Source: Dolomitihabitans soli (lineage in GTDB: Bacteria > Actinomycetota > Actinomycetes > Streptosporangiales > Streptosporangiaceae). From it: a stretch of 64,000 nucleotides of DNA. A program made the translations under genes and the position numbers. Where the stretch lies: positions 1 through 64,000 of the forward strand of contig NZ_JAKNTW010000021.1 of assembly GCF_022213955.1 (NCBI RefSeq), in the 5' to 3' direction. Shown one piece after another: positions 37,264 through 45,966 of this stretch. How positions within the stretch are numbered: the first letter of the stretch is position 1; every line of letters begins with the position of its first letter. The notes beneath the pieces were generated by a model. It was not told where the DNA came from, did no database searches, and saw only the letters and a program-made list of their open reading frames with translations.

Positions 37264-38226
37264 TTGTCCTCTCTCCCTACCGAAGCAGCACTAGCCGATC
37301 TGACGAACCTGTGGCGGATTCGATGCTTCGAAGAAGAAGTCACCCGGATGCGGATCGAGGAGCAGATCGTCGGTTCCGTCCATCTGTGCATCGGCCAGGA
37401 AGCCATACCGGTCGGCGCCTGTGCGGCGCTCGACCTGACCCGCGACGCCGTGTTCGCCACCTACCGCGGCCACGGCTGGGCGCTGGCCTGCGGTACCGAT
37501 CCGGTAGCGCTGTTCTCCGAACTTCTCGGCCGTGAGACCGGCACCAACGGCGGCCGGGCCGGCTCGGCGTACCTGTCGGATCCGGATCACGGGTTCTACG
37601 GCGAGAACTCGATCGTGGGAGCGGGAGCCCCCATCGCGATGGGGGCCGCGCTGGCTGCCAGGTACGACGGCTCCGGACGCGTCGCGCTCACCGTGTTCGG
37701 TGATGGAGCGATGAACCAGGGCGCGGTTCACGAGGCCATGAACATGGCCAGCGCCTTCGACCTGCCCGTCGTCTTCCTGGTCGAGAACAACCGCTATTCC
37801 GAGCTCACGCCGATCGCCGCGATGGTGCGCCGCGACGACCTCGTCTCGCGGGCCGGCCCATACGACATGCGGGCATCGCGAATCGACGGTAACGACGTCA
37901 ACGCCGTCCGAGAGACCATCTCCGAGGCTGTCGCCACCTGCAGGGCCGGCCAAGGGCCGGTACTCATCGAAGCTCTCACTCAGCGCCTGGTCGGCCACTA
38001 CATCGGAGATGCACAGGTTTACCGGCCACACGCTGAGGTGGAGCAAGCCCGGGCCAAGGAGCCGATCATCGTCCTGTCCGCGACCCTGCGCGCCGACGGC
38101 GTCTCTGAACACGAACTCGCCGGAATCGAGACCCGAGTCCGCGCCGAAGTCGCCGCGGCCGCGACCGCGGCCCTGGCGGCGCCGCCGGCCGACCCCACTG
38201 CTGTGAAGGAGCACCTCTATGGGTGA
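37264..38226 (+). CDS. 2-oxoacid/acetoin dehydrogenase E1 component, alpha subunit
   Basis: Thiamine-diphosphate-dependent E1 alpha, 320 aa. The ThDP/Mg motif GDGAMNQGAVHEAMNMASAF ends in VENN. The family motifs FATYRGHGWALACG and SDPDHGFYGENSIVGAG are present. The TTG at 37264 is the best-spaced start after AAAGGTGG; an upstream frame is open. With the beta subunit it should decarboxylate a 2-oxo acid or cleave a ketone. No E2/E3 genes follow, so the acyl acceptor must come from elsewhere or the reaction may end at an aldehyde. Confidence 0.88.
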   Translation: MSSLPTEAALADLTNLWRIRCFEEEVTRMRIEEQIVGSVHLCIGQEAIPVGACAALDLTRDAVFATYRGHGWALACGTDPVALFSELLGRETGTNGGRAGSAYLSDPDHGFYGENSIVGAGAPIAMGAALAARYDGSGRVALTVFGDGAMNQGAVHEAMNMASAFDLPVVFLVENNRYSELTPIAAMVRRDDLVSRAGPYDMRASRIDGNDVNAVRETISEAVATCRAGQGPVLIEALTQRLVGHYIGDAQVYRPHAEVEQARAKEPIIVLSATLRADGVSEHELAGIETRVRAEVAAAATAALAAPPADPTAVKEHLYG

Positions 38227-39202
38227 GATCACCTATGCCCAGGCCATCAACGCCGCGCTGCGTCGCGCTCTGGCCGAAGACCCCAAGACCCTGCTGTTCG
38301 GCGAGGACGTCGCCCTGCCGGGAGGCGTCCACGGAGTGACCCGCCGCCTGCGCCGGGAGTTCGGCGACCGGGTATTCGACACACCGATTTCTGAGTCCGC
38401 CATCCTTGGCGGAGCCGTGGGCGCCGCCATGATGGGACTGCGTCCCATCGTCGAGATCATGTGGGCGGACTTCGCTTTCGTCGCGTTCGACCAGTTGATC
38501 AACCAGGCGGCCAATGTCCGTTACGTTTCCCGCAGCCGCCTGAAGGCGCCGATGACCATCCGCACCCAGCAAGGCGCGACCCCCGGCTCCTGCGCCCAGC
38601 ACTCCCAGTGCGTGGAGGCGTTGTTCGCGCACATCCCGGGCCTGCGGGTATGCCTGCCCGCCACACCGCAGGACGCTTACGACCTGCTGCTGGCCGCGAT
38701 CGAGTGCGACGATCCCGTCGTCGTCATCGAGAGCCGGGCGCTCTACCACTCGCTGAAGGACACGGTGGACCTCGACGCACCCCGGTCGCCGATCGGCGGC
38801 GCGCGCATCGTCCGGCCGGGGTCCGACATCTCCGTGGTGACCTGGGGGCCTATGCTGCACACCGTTCTGGAGGCCGCCCATGTCCTGGAGGGCGACGGCA
38901 TCGACATCGAGGTGATCGACGCCCGCTGGCTCAATCCCTTCGACACCGACACCGTCACGGAGAGCGTCTCCCGTACCGGCCGGCTGGCCGTGATCCACGA
39001 GGCGAATCTCACCGGCGGGTTCGGCGCGGAGATCGTCGCCCGCGTCGTCGAGCGTGGCGTCCCGCTGTCGGCGCCGCCGCTGCGTGTCGCGACCGATGAC
39101 CTGCGGATCCCCGCCGCGCCGGGGCTGCAGAGGGCCGCGATCCCCGGCTCTGACCTGGTGGCCGGTCGGCTGCTGTCGCTGTTGAAGCCCGGGAACGACT
39201 GA
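38219..39202 (+). CDS. 2-oxoacid/acetoin dehydrogenase E1 component, beta subunit
   Basis: A 327-aa partner of the E1 alpha subunit. TYAQAINAALRRALAEDPKT and LLFGEDVALPGGVHGVTRRL open the protein. RVFDTPISESAILGGAVGAA and RPIVEIMWADFAFVAFDQLI carry the conserved Glu and the dimer interface. The C-terminal transketolase-like domain includes VVTWGPMLHTVLEAA and GRLAVIHEANLTGGFGAEIV. An AAGGAG site precedes the ATG, which overlaps the alpha gene by 8 bp, so the subunits are co-translated. Confidence 0.9.
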   Translation: MGEITYAQAINAALRRALAEDPKTLLFGEDVALPGGVHGVTRRLRREFGDRVFDTPISESAILGGAVGAAMMGLRPIVEIMWADFAFVAFDQLINQAANVRYVSRSRLKAPMTIRTQQGATPGSCAQHSQCVEALFAHIPGLRVCLPATPQDAYDLLLAAIECDDPVVVIESRALYHSLKDTVDLDAPRSPIGGARIVRPGSDISVVTWGPMLHTVLEAAHVLEGDGIDIEVIDARWLNPFDTDTVTESVSRTGRLAVIHEANLTGGFGAEIVARVVERGVPLSAPPLRVATDDLRIPAAPGLQRAAIPGSDLVAGRLLSLLKPGND

Positions 39203-39972
39203 TGGACGGCCGCGCACGGGTGGCCGTCGTCACCGGCGGCGCCAACGGCATCGGTCTGGCCTGCGCACAACGGCTCTCCGACGACGGCTTCCGCGTCGTC
39301 GTGGCCGACGTTGATGCCGATGCCGAGCCCCAGGTGACCGCGAAAGTGCCGGGTGCCGAGTTCGTGCCCTGCGACGTGCGGTCACCCACGGATGTCCAGC
39401 GGGTCATCGACAGAGCCCTGGAGATCGGCCAGGGGCGGCTCCATGCTCTGGTGAACAACGCGGGCCAGACCGCCCGCGTCCACTTCGCCGACTGCGACGA
39501 GGCGACGTGGCAGCGACTCCACGATGTCAATCTCCGCAGCGTCTTCTTCTTCACCCAGGCCTGTCTGGAGGGGCTCACCGCCGGACACGGTGCTGTGGTG
39601 AGCGTGGCCTCCGTGGCTGGCCTCGTCGGCGCGGAGGATCTGTCCATCTACAGCGCCACCAAGGCCGCGATCATCGCTCTGACCAGGTCGCTCGCCCTGG
39701 AACTCGGCCACGTCATCCGCTTCAACGCCGTCTGCCCGGGGCAGATCGCCACGAGGATGATGGCGAGAGTGCAGGCCGACGACGGCTTGCGCGCAGCCGT
39801 GACAGCGCAGATCCCCGCAGCCCGGCTCGGCCGGCCCGAAGAGGTCGCCAACGTGATCGCCTGGCTGCTCGGCGACGAGGCGAGTTACGTGAACGGCGTG
39901 GCGATCCCGGTAGACGGCGGGGAGAGCGCCGGCTTCCTCCAGCCGAAGCCGTCCGGCATAACCGGCGACTGA
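39202..39972 (+). CDS. SDR-family NAD(P)-dependent oxidoreductase
   Basis: A classical short-chain dehydrogenase, 256 aa. The nucleotide-binding loop is VVTGGANGIGLACA, then NNAGQ, with active-site Ser in VVSVASVAGLVG and the catalytic YSATK (Y-x-x-x-K). The C-terminal GDEASYVNGVAIPVDGGESA is typical. The ATG overlaps the E1 beta stop. In this operon it likely oxidises or reduces a hydroxy/keto intermediate that feeds the E1 enzyme. Confidence 0.92.
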   Translation: MDGRARVAVVTGGANGIGLACAQRLSDDGFRVVVADVDADAEPQVTAKVPGAEFVPCDVRSPTDVQRVIDRALEIGQGRLHALVNNAGQTARVHFADCDEATWQRLHDVNLRSVFFFTQACLEGLTAGHGAVVSVASVAGLVGAEDLSIYSATKAAIIALTRSLALELGHVIRFNAVCPGQIATRMMARVQADDGLRAAVTAQIPAARLGRPEEVANVIAWLLGDEASYVNGVAIPVDGGESAGFLQPKPSGITGD

Positions 39973-39973
39973 G

Positions 39974-40795
39974 TCAGTCCCGGCAAGGCACCGTGAGGCG
40001 ATGAGTGCGCAGGAGGTTCGTCGCGATCGCGGCGGCCTCCTGCACCGCAGCGACCAGCTCACGCTGAGAGGTCCTGAACCTCGTCACGGGCACCGAGACC
40101 GTGTACGAGCCGGCGGGAGCGCCGTCATGATCGAAGTAAGCGGCCGACGCGCAGCAGATGCCGTCGCTGAACTCCTCCAAGTCGAGGGCGTAGCCCTGCC
40201 TGCGGACATTGCCCAGCTCCACTGTCAAGCCGTCGGCGTCCCAGTGGGTGTGGGCGGTCAGCCGTCGGAGGTCGACCCCGCGGAACATGATGTCGATCTG
40301 CTCATGCGGCAGATGGGCGAGCACCGCTTTGCAGGAGGCCCGAGCGTGCATGTTGCCGGTGTAGCCCACGTCGAGCCCGCGCACACTGAGCGCCTGCTCG
40401 CCGACGATGAACTGCAAGAGCGTGATGACGCCATGGTGCCACCCACTGACATAGGAGGTTTCCCGCGTCCGGCTGTGCAGCCGGGACAGGACCGCGAACA
40501 GCTCGGGCAGCGGCTCGAACCGCGCACGCAGCTGCCGTCCCAGCGAGGCGCCCTGCGCACCGATGTCGACTCTTCCACCAGGCAGCCGCACGATGTAACC
40601 CGCCGTCTTAAGCGTCCTCAAGATGTGGTAGCAGCGGCCCATACTGAGGTCGAGGTGTCGGCTGAGGCTCTTGGCCGTGGCCCCGCCGCCCATGTCCGCG
40701 ACGGCATACAACACATCGAGCCCACGTACCAAGGTCTGCAGGACGCCATCCTCGTCGTCCTCGGTGGCCGTACTCGATACGACTGGGTCGGTCAT
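39974..40795 (-). CDS. IclR-family transcriptional regulator
   Basis: A 273-aa regulator. Its winged helix is GGATAKSLSRHLDLSMGRCY with HILRTLKTAGYIVRLPGGRV. The effector domain contains RASCKAVLAHLPHEQI and EEFSDGICCASAAYFDHDG, followed by SVPVTRF, as in other IclR proteins that sense small acids. The ATG at 40795 has GGGAGCG 6 nt upstream. It is convergent with the SDR gene (1 bp between stops) and divergent from the aminotransferase operon, so it probably controls 41046-44289 and perhaps the transporter operon. Confidence 0.9.
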   Translation of the reverse strand: MTDPVVSSTATEDDEDGVLQTLVRGLDVLYAVADMGGGATAKSLSRHLDLSMGRCYHILRTLKTAGYIVRLPGGRVDIGAQGASLGRQLRARFEPLPELFAVLSRLHSRTRETSYVSGWHHGVITLLQFIVGEQALSVRGLDVGYTGNMHARASCKAVLAHLPHEQIDIMFRGVDLRRLTAHTHWDADGLTVELGNVRRQGYALDLEEFSDGICCASAAYFDHDGAPAGSYTVSVPVTRFRTSQRELVAAVQEAAAIATNLLRTHRLTVPCRD

Positions 40796-40932
40796 GATGC
40801 GCTCCCAGAGAAGACTGGCCCATAGAAGGGGCACCGCCGGGTGCCCTTCGCGAAGGGCCGCCACCATGGTCGGCCCCCTATGGTCACACGCTAAGCCGCA
40901 GGCCAGGCACGCCTTAGGACTGTCGATCCAAT

Positions 40933-40951
40933 TTTTCGACTATAGCGAAAA
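40933..40951. promoter_or_regulatory. Candidate IclR operator TTTTCG-N7-CGAAAA
   Basis: A perfect 6-bp inverted repeat with a 7-bp AT-rich spacer, standing out in GC-rich DNA between the divergent IclR and aminotransferase genes. Its position, about 95 bp upstream of the aminotransferase start, fits a regulator site. Confidence 0.45.
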
Positions 40952-41045
40952 GACTCGCCGCCAACTGGGGCTGGTGCCCACGAAAGGGTCATGCTGCGAA
41001 GCACCGAACAGGTGTCGCAGCCATCATCCAGTCAGAAAGGATCAC

Positions 41046-42149
41046 ATGCTCACCTCGGAGCAGTTTCGCGCGCACTTTCCCTCGTTGCAGCGCCACGTCT
41101 GGCTGGACACGCCAGCCAGCCCGCCGGCCGCGCTCAGTGTCGTGCGAGCGCTGCAGTCCGCCATGGACGCGTGGCTGTACGGGGAGTTCGACTGGACGGA
41201 GTGGGACCGCGCACCCGCCGCGAGCAAGAGTTCCATCGCCAGGCTGCTGGGTATCGCCGAGGAGCAGATCGCCCTCATGGGATCGGTCGCCGAAGCAGCC
41301 GCGACTGTCGCCAAGTCACTGCCGCCCGGCAGGATCATCGTGCCCGCCCAAGAGTTCCGCAGCAACCTCTTTCCCTGGCAGCAACTGGAGCGGACCGGCC
41401 ACGAGATAGTCCTGATACCGGCCCGGGACGGCCACACCCGAACCGAGGACATCGTGGCCGCTCTCGACACGCGCACCGTCCTCCTCGCCATCAGCGATGT
41501 GCTGTCGGTCGACGGCCACCGAGCCGACCTCATGGCGCTGCGCCAAGCCACGAACGATGTGGGTGCCCGCCTGTTCGTCGATGCGACCCAGTCACTGGGT
41601 GCGCTCCACTTCGACATGGGCAAGATATCTCCCGACTACCTCGCAGTGCACGGCTACAAGTGGATGCTGTGCCCCCGCGGCACCGCCTGGCTGGCGACCA
41701 CGCCGGAGCTGACCGAGGAACTCATCCCCCTGCTGCCGAGCTGGAAGTCGACCGACCCGCCGCATCGATACTTCGGCGGACCGTTCGTCCCCGCCCGCGG
41801 CTCCGCCCGCTGTGACACCTCGCCGGCCTGGCTGTCCTGGATCGGTGCCCTGCCCGCGCTCGACCTCCTGCTCGACCTCGACGCCGAGCAGGTCGAACGG
41901 CACTGCGTACAGCTCGCCGCCGACTTTCGCGCCCGCGCGATCGACGCCGGCGCCGCCGTCGGCAGCGGCCAGAGCCACATCGCCGTGGTGCACGTGACCA
42001 ATCCAGCCGCGGTCAGCGCCCAACTGGCACGAGACGGTGTACGGGCGACCTTGCTCGGCGACCGACTCCGAGTCGGCTTCCACTACTTCAACAACAACTC
42101 CGATGTCGAGAGGGCCGCGAGCGCCCTGCGAGGTGAAACCACGCTGTGA
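41046..42149 (+). CDS. Class V aminotransferase (PLP-dependent)
   Basis: A 367-aa fold-type I PLP enzyme. The family-V pattern includes VWLDTPASPPAALSVVRALQ at the N-terminus, the cofactor Asp in GARLFVDATQSLGALHFD, and the Schiff-base Lys in DYLAVHGYKWMLCPRGTAW. Relatives act as aminotransferases, kynureninase-like hydrolases or desulfurases; the exact reaction is not readable. AGAAAGGA precedes the ATG at 41046. Coupled to the M24 protein downstream. Confidence 0.88.
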   Translation: MLTSEQFRAHFPSLQRHVWLDTPASPPAALSVVRALQSAMDAWLYGEFDWTEWDRAPAASKSSIARLLGIAEEQIALMGSVAEAAATVAKSLPPGRIIVPAQEFRSNLFPWQQLERTGHEIVLIPARDGHTRTEDIVAALDTRTVLLAISDVLSVDGHRADLMALRQATNDVGARLFVDATQSLGALHFDMGKISPDYLAVHGYKWMLCPRGTAWLATTPELTEELIPLLPSWKSTDPPHRYFGGPFVPARGSARCDTSPAWLSWIGALPALDLLLDLDAEQVERHCVQLAADFRARAIDAGAAVGSGQSHIAVVHVTNPAAVSAQLARDGVRATLLGDRLRVGFHYFNNNSDVERAASALRGETTL

Positions 42150-43255
42150 TGAGGTTCCCTGCTCCCACCGAATCCCTCAAGGACACCATCGCCATGGCGG
42201 CCGCCACCCGGCGCGCCCACCTGCGCGACCACCTCGCCCGACTGGGCTTGCGCGGAGCCCTGGTGTACTCCCGCCGACGGTCGGCCGTCACCTGGCTGAC
42301 CGGATACGCGCCAGGATTCATCTCCAACAGCGCGGCACTGTGGATGCCCACCGCAGGTGAGCCCGTGCTGGGCGTGGAATTCCCCTTCGAGGTGGAGCGC
42401 GCCCAACACAGCGGGCTGCACACGGTCCCCATGTCCTCGCCGCTCGAGCTGATCCCGGCCGACGTCGAAAGGATCGGCCTGCTGGCCGGCGACCTCGTCA
42501 TCGACGAGAGAACCCCCGCCCTGCTGGAGGGGCTGAGGAGTCGGAACATCGACCCTGTCGACCTGGTCGCGTGGGCCACAGAAGCACGCCAGCACAAGAC
42601 CGACCCCGAACGCGAGCTCCTCACACACGCCGCACACATCGGCGACCTGGCGCTACGCGCCGCGGGAGACGTGGCGGTTCCCGGCGTAAGCGACTACGAG
42701 ATCGCCGCAGAGGTCGAGGCGGCGGCCCGCGCCGCAGGGGCGCTGCGCTGCCTGTGCCTGGTCGGCATCGGAGACGGCGCAGTGATCACCGAGGCGACCG
42801 GCGCCGTGGTCGCTCCAGGCCAGCCAGTCGGCCTGGAGGTCAGCCTGTACGCCGCGGGCGCGTTCATGCACGTCAACACCACCCTTCCCCCGGTCCTGTC
42901 CCGCCCTGTGGATCACCGGGCAATCGCCGCGTGCCGGGCGGCACGGACGGCGCTGATCGACGCGCTGCGCCCCGGCAACACCGTGGACGCGGTCGTCACG
43001 GCCGGCGACTCCATCTTGGCCGAACATGAGCTACTCGCCTTCAAGGAATACGACTTCGGCCACGGCCTGGGCTGCGACACCCCCGAGCATCCACGCCTGC
43101 TCCACGGCACAGGCCGGACGGTCAGCGCGGGTGCCGTCGTCGCCATCCACGTAGCAGTGCGTCGTCCTGGCGGGGAGACCGCGATGATCGGCGGCCCCGT
43201 CTTCATCACCGAGGACGGAGCATGCGAACTCTGTCCGGGCGCGGTCTGGACATGA
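42149..43255 (+). CDS. M24-family peptidase/creatinase-like hydrolase with altered metal site
   Basis: A 368-aa two-domain protein of the aminopeptidase P/creatinase superfamily: an N-terminal creatinase-type domain (RRAHLRDHLARLGLRGALVY) and a pita-bread C-terminal domain. Of the five M24 metal ligands, the two Asp positions read GLEVSLYAAGAFMHVNTT and the first Glu reads VVAIHVAVRRPG, so three appear lost. The His in YDFGHGLGCDTPEH and the late Glu in ITEDGACEL remain. Creatinase itself is a metal-free member, so a C-N hydrolase rather than a peptidase is plausible. ATG 42149 overlaps the aminotransferase stop. Confidence 0.8.
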   Translation: MRFPAPTESLKDTIAMAAATRRAHLRDHLARLGLRGALVYSRRRSAVTWLTGYAPGFISNSAALWMPTAGEPVLGVEFPFEVERAQHSGLHTVPMSSPLELIPADVERIGLLAGDLVIDERTPALLEGLRSRNIDPVDLVAWATEARQHKTDPERELLTHAAHIGDLALRAAGDVAVPGVSDYEIAAEVEAAARAAGALRCLCLVGIGDGAVITEATGAVVAPGQPVGLEVSLYAAGAFMHVNTTLPPVLSRPVDHRAIAACRAARTALIDALRPGNTVDAVVTAGDSILAEHELLAFKEYDFGHGLGCDTPEHPRLLHGTGRTVSAGAVVAIHVAVRRPGGETAMIGGPVFITEDGACELCPGAVWT

Positions 43256-43761
43256 AGCGTTCCCCCTCCGTGCAAGTTCCGTACGTCATCAGTGATGAGG
43301 TGATCATGTTGTCAAGGCGCTGGACTCCGGCTGCCATGCCCGCACCTGTCGGCCGATACAGCCATCTGGCCGAGGTACCCGAGGGCTACACGCTGGTTTT
43401 CGTATCAGGACAGGTGGGGAATTGCCGGGACGGCTCGCTCGCAGGCCCGGATGCTCTGTCCCAGACCCGCCAGGTGTTCGCCAACCTGCAGACCGCCTTC
43501 GAGGAACTGGGGGCGACACCGCGCGATCTGGTCAAGCTGTTGACCTTCGTGGCCGGCACCAACCACCTGCCCGGCTTCTACACCGCCCGGGAGGAGGCCT
43601 TCGCGGATTGGTATCCCGATGGCGACGTCCCGGCGCACTCTCTCGCCGTCGTCTCCGCGCTCGCCTCCCCGGAGCTCACCGTAGAAGTCGAGGCCGTCGT
43701 CGCGTTGCGGAACGGTAGCACGCGATCCGCCGCCGAGAGAGGCGACGAATCTGCTGTATGA
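43252..43761 (+). CDS. RidA-family protein (copy 1)
   Basis: A YjgF/YER057c/UK114-type fold; 169 aa from ATG 43252, which overlaps the upstream stop, or 151 aa from ATG 43306, nearer the usual size. Family features are PVGRYSHLAEVPEGYTLVFV, SGQVG, then TRQVFANLQTAFEELGATPR, VKLLTFVAG and AHSLAVVSALASPELTVEVE. The canonical catalytic Arg of RidA (usually in RxxV...) is not obvious. RidA proteins hydrolyse enamine/imine intermediates from PLP enzymes, which fits the adjacent aminotransferase. Confidence 0.85.
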   Translation: MKRSPSVQVPYVISDEVIMLSRRWTPAAMPAPVGRYSHLAEVPEGYTLVFVSGQVGNCRDGSLAGPDALSQTRQVFANLQTAFEELGATPRDLVKLLTFVAGTNHLPGFYTAREEAFADWYPDGDVPAHSLAVVSALASPELTVEVEAVVALRNGSTRSAAERGDESAV

Positions 43762-43887
43762 GCGTGCCGGGCTTCCACCAGGGCCGTTCTTGAGACGGCT
43801 GGGCTGAAGCTCCTCAGCGACGACCAAAAGATGGCGGCTACCGAGCCGATGGACGTACGTAGTGTCGACGAATCGAATGGAGCTGAT

Positions 43888-44289
43888 GTGGCAATGGAGC
43901 GAACGGCGGTCAACCCGTGGGCGTGGTCGGTGGAGCTGGGGTACAACCAGGGTGAGATCGTCTCCGGGCACACCCGGACGCTGTACTGCGCCGGGCAGAC
44001 CGCGATGAGCGGCGACGGCAAGCCCCAGCATGCCGATGACATGGCGGCGCAGTTGGCGCTGAGCCTCGACAACCTGGAGGCCGTGCTCGGCGAGGCCGGC
44101 ATGTCCCTCGCGAACCTCGTCCGGCTCAACGTCTACACCACCGACGTCGATCGGCTCTTCGAGCACTACGGCGTGCTGGCGTCGCGGTTGGGCGCCGCCG
44201 GGGTGGCACCGTCCGGCACGATGCTCGGAGTGGCACGGCTGGCGATCCCTGACCTGATGGTCGAGCTTGAGGGGACCGCCGTCGCGTGA
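43888..44289 (+). CDS. RidA-family protein (copy 2)
   Basis: A 133-aa RidA homologue. IVSGHTRTLYCAGQTAMSGD, DDMAAQLALSLDNLEAVLGE, then LVRLNVYTTDVDRLFEHYG and GVARLAIPDLMVELEGTAVA are typical. GTG 43888 is chosen because it sits 5 nt after GGAG; ATG 43894 is an alternative. Two RidA genes in one operon suggest two imine-forming steps or a hetero-oligomer. It is the last gene before a strong terminator. Confidence 0.87.
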   Translation: MAMERTAVNPWAWSVELGYNQGEIVSGHTRTLYCAGQTAMSGDGKPQHADDMAAQLALSLDNLEAVLGEAGMSLANLVRLNVYTTDVDRLFEHYGVLASRLGAAGVAPSGTMLGVARLAIPDLMVELEGTAVA

Positions 44290-44298
44290 TGCGACCTC

Positions 44299-44327
44299 GC
44301 CGCCTCCGGCAGGCTGCCGGAGGCGGC
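44299..44327 (+). terminator. Terminator hairpin after the RidA operon
   Basis: A perfect 14-bp stem (GCCGCCTCCGGCAG / CTGCCGGAGGCGGC) with a 1-nt centre, 10 bp after the RidA stop. No T-tract, as is frequent in high-GC actinomycetes. Confidence 0.75.
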
Positions 44328-44497
44328 ACGAGTAGTAGGCAGGTGGGCGATTTCCGGTGCTCAGGATGGTGACAATCGGCGTCTATGGCTTCGGCGGCGA
44401 GTCCTTTCTGCAACGACCGCGGCACGCGGACGTTCGTCTGCTGCTCGACGTACGCCAGCGCCGCGGTGTCCGCGGACCCGAGTACACCTGGGCGAAC

Positions 44498-45237
44498 TCA
44501 CGCCGGCTGCAGGCGGCTCTCGCCCACAACTTGGACCCGCTGCACACAGTGGCGAACCCCCACACCGGGGTGCCCGCGGGCGGCCACCGCGATCTCGTGG
44601 CTCATCCCGCCCCGGTACTTGCCGAAGGCCTGGTTGTCGCGCTTGATCTTCTTGGCGGTCAACTGCAGGAACGGCACCTCGTCCTCGATGACCTCCTGCT
44701 CGCCGATGTCCGCCATGAACCCGAAGAACGGGGCCACCGCGTTCTCCCCGTCGCGGTAGGCGCGGGCGCCGCCGCCGGCGGCGTTGAGGTCGGCGCACAC
44801 GTTGCCGGCGAACTCGCCGTGCTGGGTGATCCCGCCGTAGAGGAACGTGCCCGTCGCCGTCGCGCACGCCTACGGTGGTCGTCCACCCAGTACTTGCGGA
44901 TGAACCGCACGGGGTAGTGCAGCACCGCGGCGAAGGCCAGCACGCCGCCGGTGCTCATGTGCACCAGATCCCCGGAGGCGGTGTAGATCGCCGCGGTGAG
45001 GTCGCCCCACTTCGCGCCCGGCGCGGCCCCGGTCTGCTCCAGCATCTCGAAGGCCTCGTCCAGGCCGGCCACCAGGCGCCGCCATGCGCGCTCCAGCGCC
45101 TGCCCGTCGATCTCGCCGGACAGCAGTCGGTCCTCTTCGAGGGTCCGGAGGCAGGACCGGTGATCGCGCATGATCTCCGGGTCGGGCGCGAGGAACAGCG
45201 TGGTCCTGGCCAGGAACCTGTCGATCGTCTCGGTCAT
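44498..45237 (-). pseudogene. Acetone carboxylase alpha / hydantoinase B-like gene with out-of-frame deletion
   Basis: The N-terminal 120 codons (from ATG 45237: MTETIDRFLARTTLFLAPDP, GDLTAAIYTASGDLVHMSTG, VRFIRKYWVDDH) match the beginning of acetone-carboxylase alpha-type proteins. After a break near 44870 a different frame gives NVCADLNAAGGGARAYRDGE, APFFGFMADIGEQEVIEDEV and KRDNQAFGKYRGGMSHEIAV, which belong several hundred residues further on in the intact protein. The frame change shows it is inactive. Its start overlaps the preceding gene's stop, as in a real acx/hyu operon. Confidence 0.75.
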
Positions 45238-45926
45238 CGGGAGTCTCCAGCGTCGGTGAGGAACCAGATCGCGCCGTGTGCGCCGGTCTGCAATCGCCAG
45301 CCTGGCTCGACCAGGTAGGTCGGCGCCGCCGCGGTGACCACGGCGGGTCCGTGGACGACCAGCCCGGGGCGCAGCGCGTTCTCGTCGTAGACGGGGGTGT
45401 CGACCGCGGTGTCGAATCCGACGAAATGGCACCGCCGTGACGACACGGGGACGGCAGGCTCCGGCGTGCCGTCGGGCAGTGCGGCATCGAACTTCACGGT
45501 GCCGGTGGGCACGTGGGAGGCCACCCGGATGGTGGAGATGCGGATGCCGGCCTCCGGGGACTGGCTGCCCTCGCCGTACCGCCTGCCGTAGTCCTGGGCG
45601 AACAGTTCGATCAGCGCCATGACGTCCACCGGCCCGGAGAGCCGGGTGCGGTCGGCGACGACGGCCACGGTCACCATCTGGTCGCCGTAGCGCATGTCCA
45701 GTTCGAGGCGATGCCGGACGGCGTCGGCGGGAAGTCCCTGCCGCAGCAGGTCGGCCCGTCCCTTGTCCTCCAACTCCTCGACGATCAGGTTGAACCTTTC
45801 GTAGTCGTCGAACAACCGGCGCGCCATCGCGTCGTACAAGGCCATCGGCGCAGTGCGTTCGTGGATGTGCATCTGCGGGGTGTTGCCGGCGCCGAGGGCG
45901 GAGAAGACCGGGCTGTAGGGCGGCAC
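45234..45926 (-). pseudogene. Acetone carboxylase beta / hydantoinase A-like, C-terminal fragment
   Basis: A 230-codon open frame corresponding to the last third of a ~700-aa HyuA/AcxA-type protein: SPVFSALGAGNTPQMHIHER, LRQGLPADAVRHRLELDMRY, YGEGSQSPEAGIRISTIRVA and ENALRPGLVVHGPAVVTA. The N-terminal actin-like ATPase part is missing; homology ends at about 45926, next to the monooxygenase stop. It is open but lacks the catalytic core, hence called a pseudogene. Confidence 0.75.
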
Positions 45927-45966
45927 CAGGACCCGACCCGAGCGTCAGGCGCAGAGGCGCGACCCT

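Noticed and set aside
45234-45926. Intact small hydantoinase gene
   Set aside because: The open frame corresponds to only the last third of the family and lacks the ATP-binding core; no ribosome site at its start.
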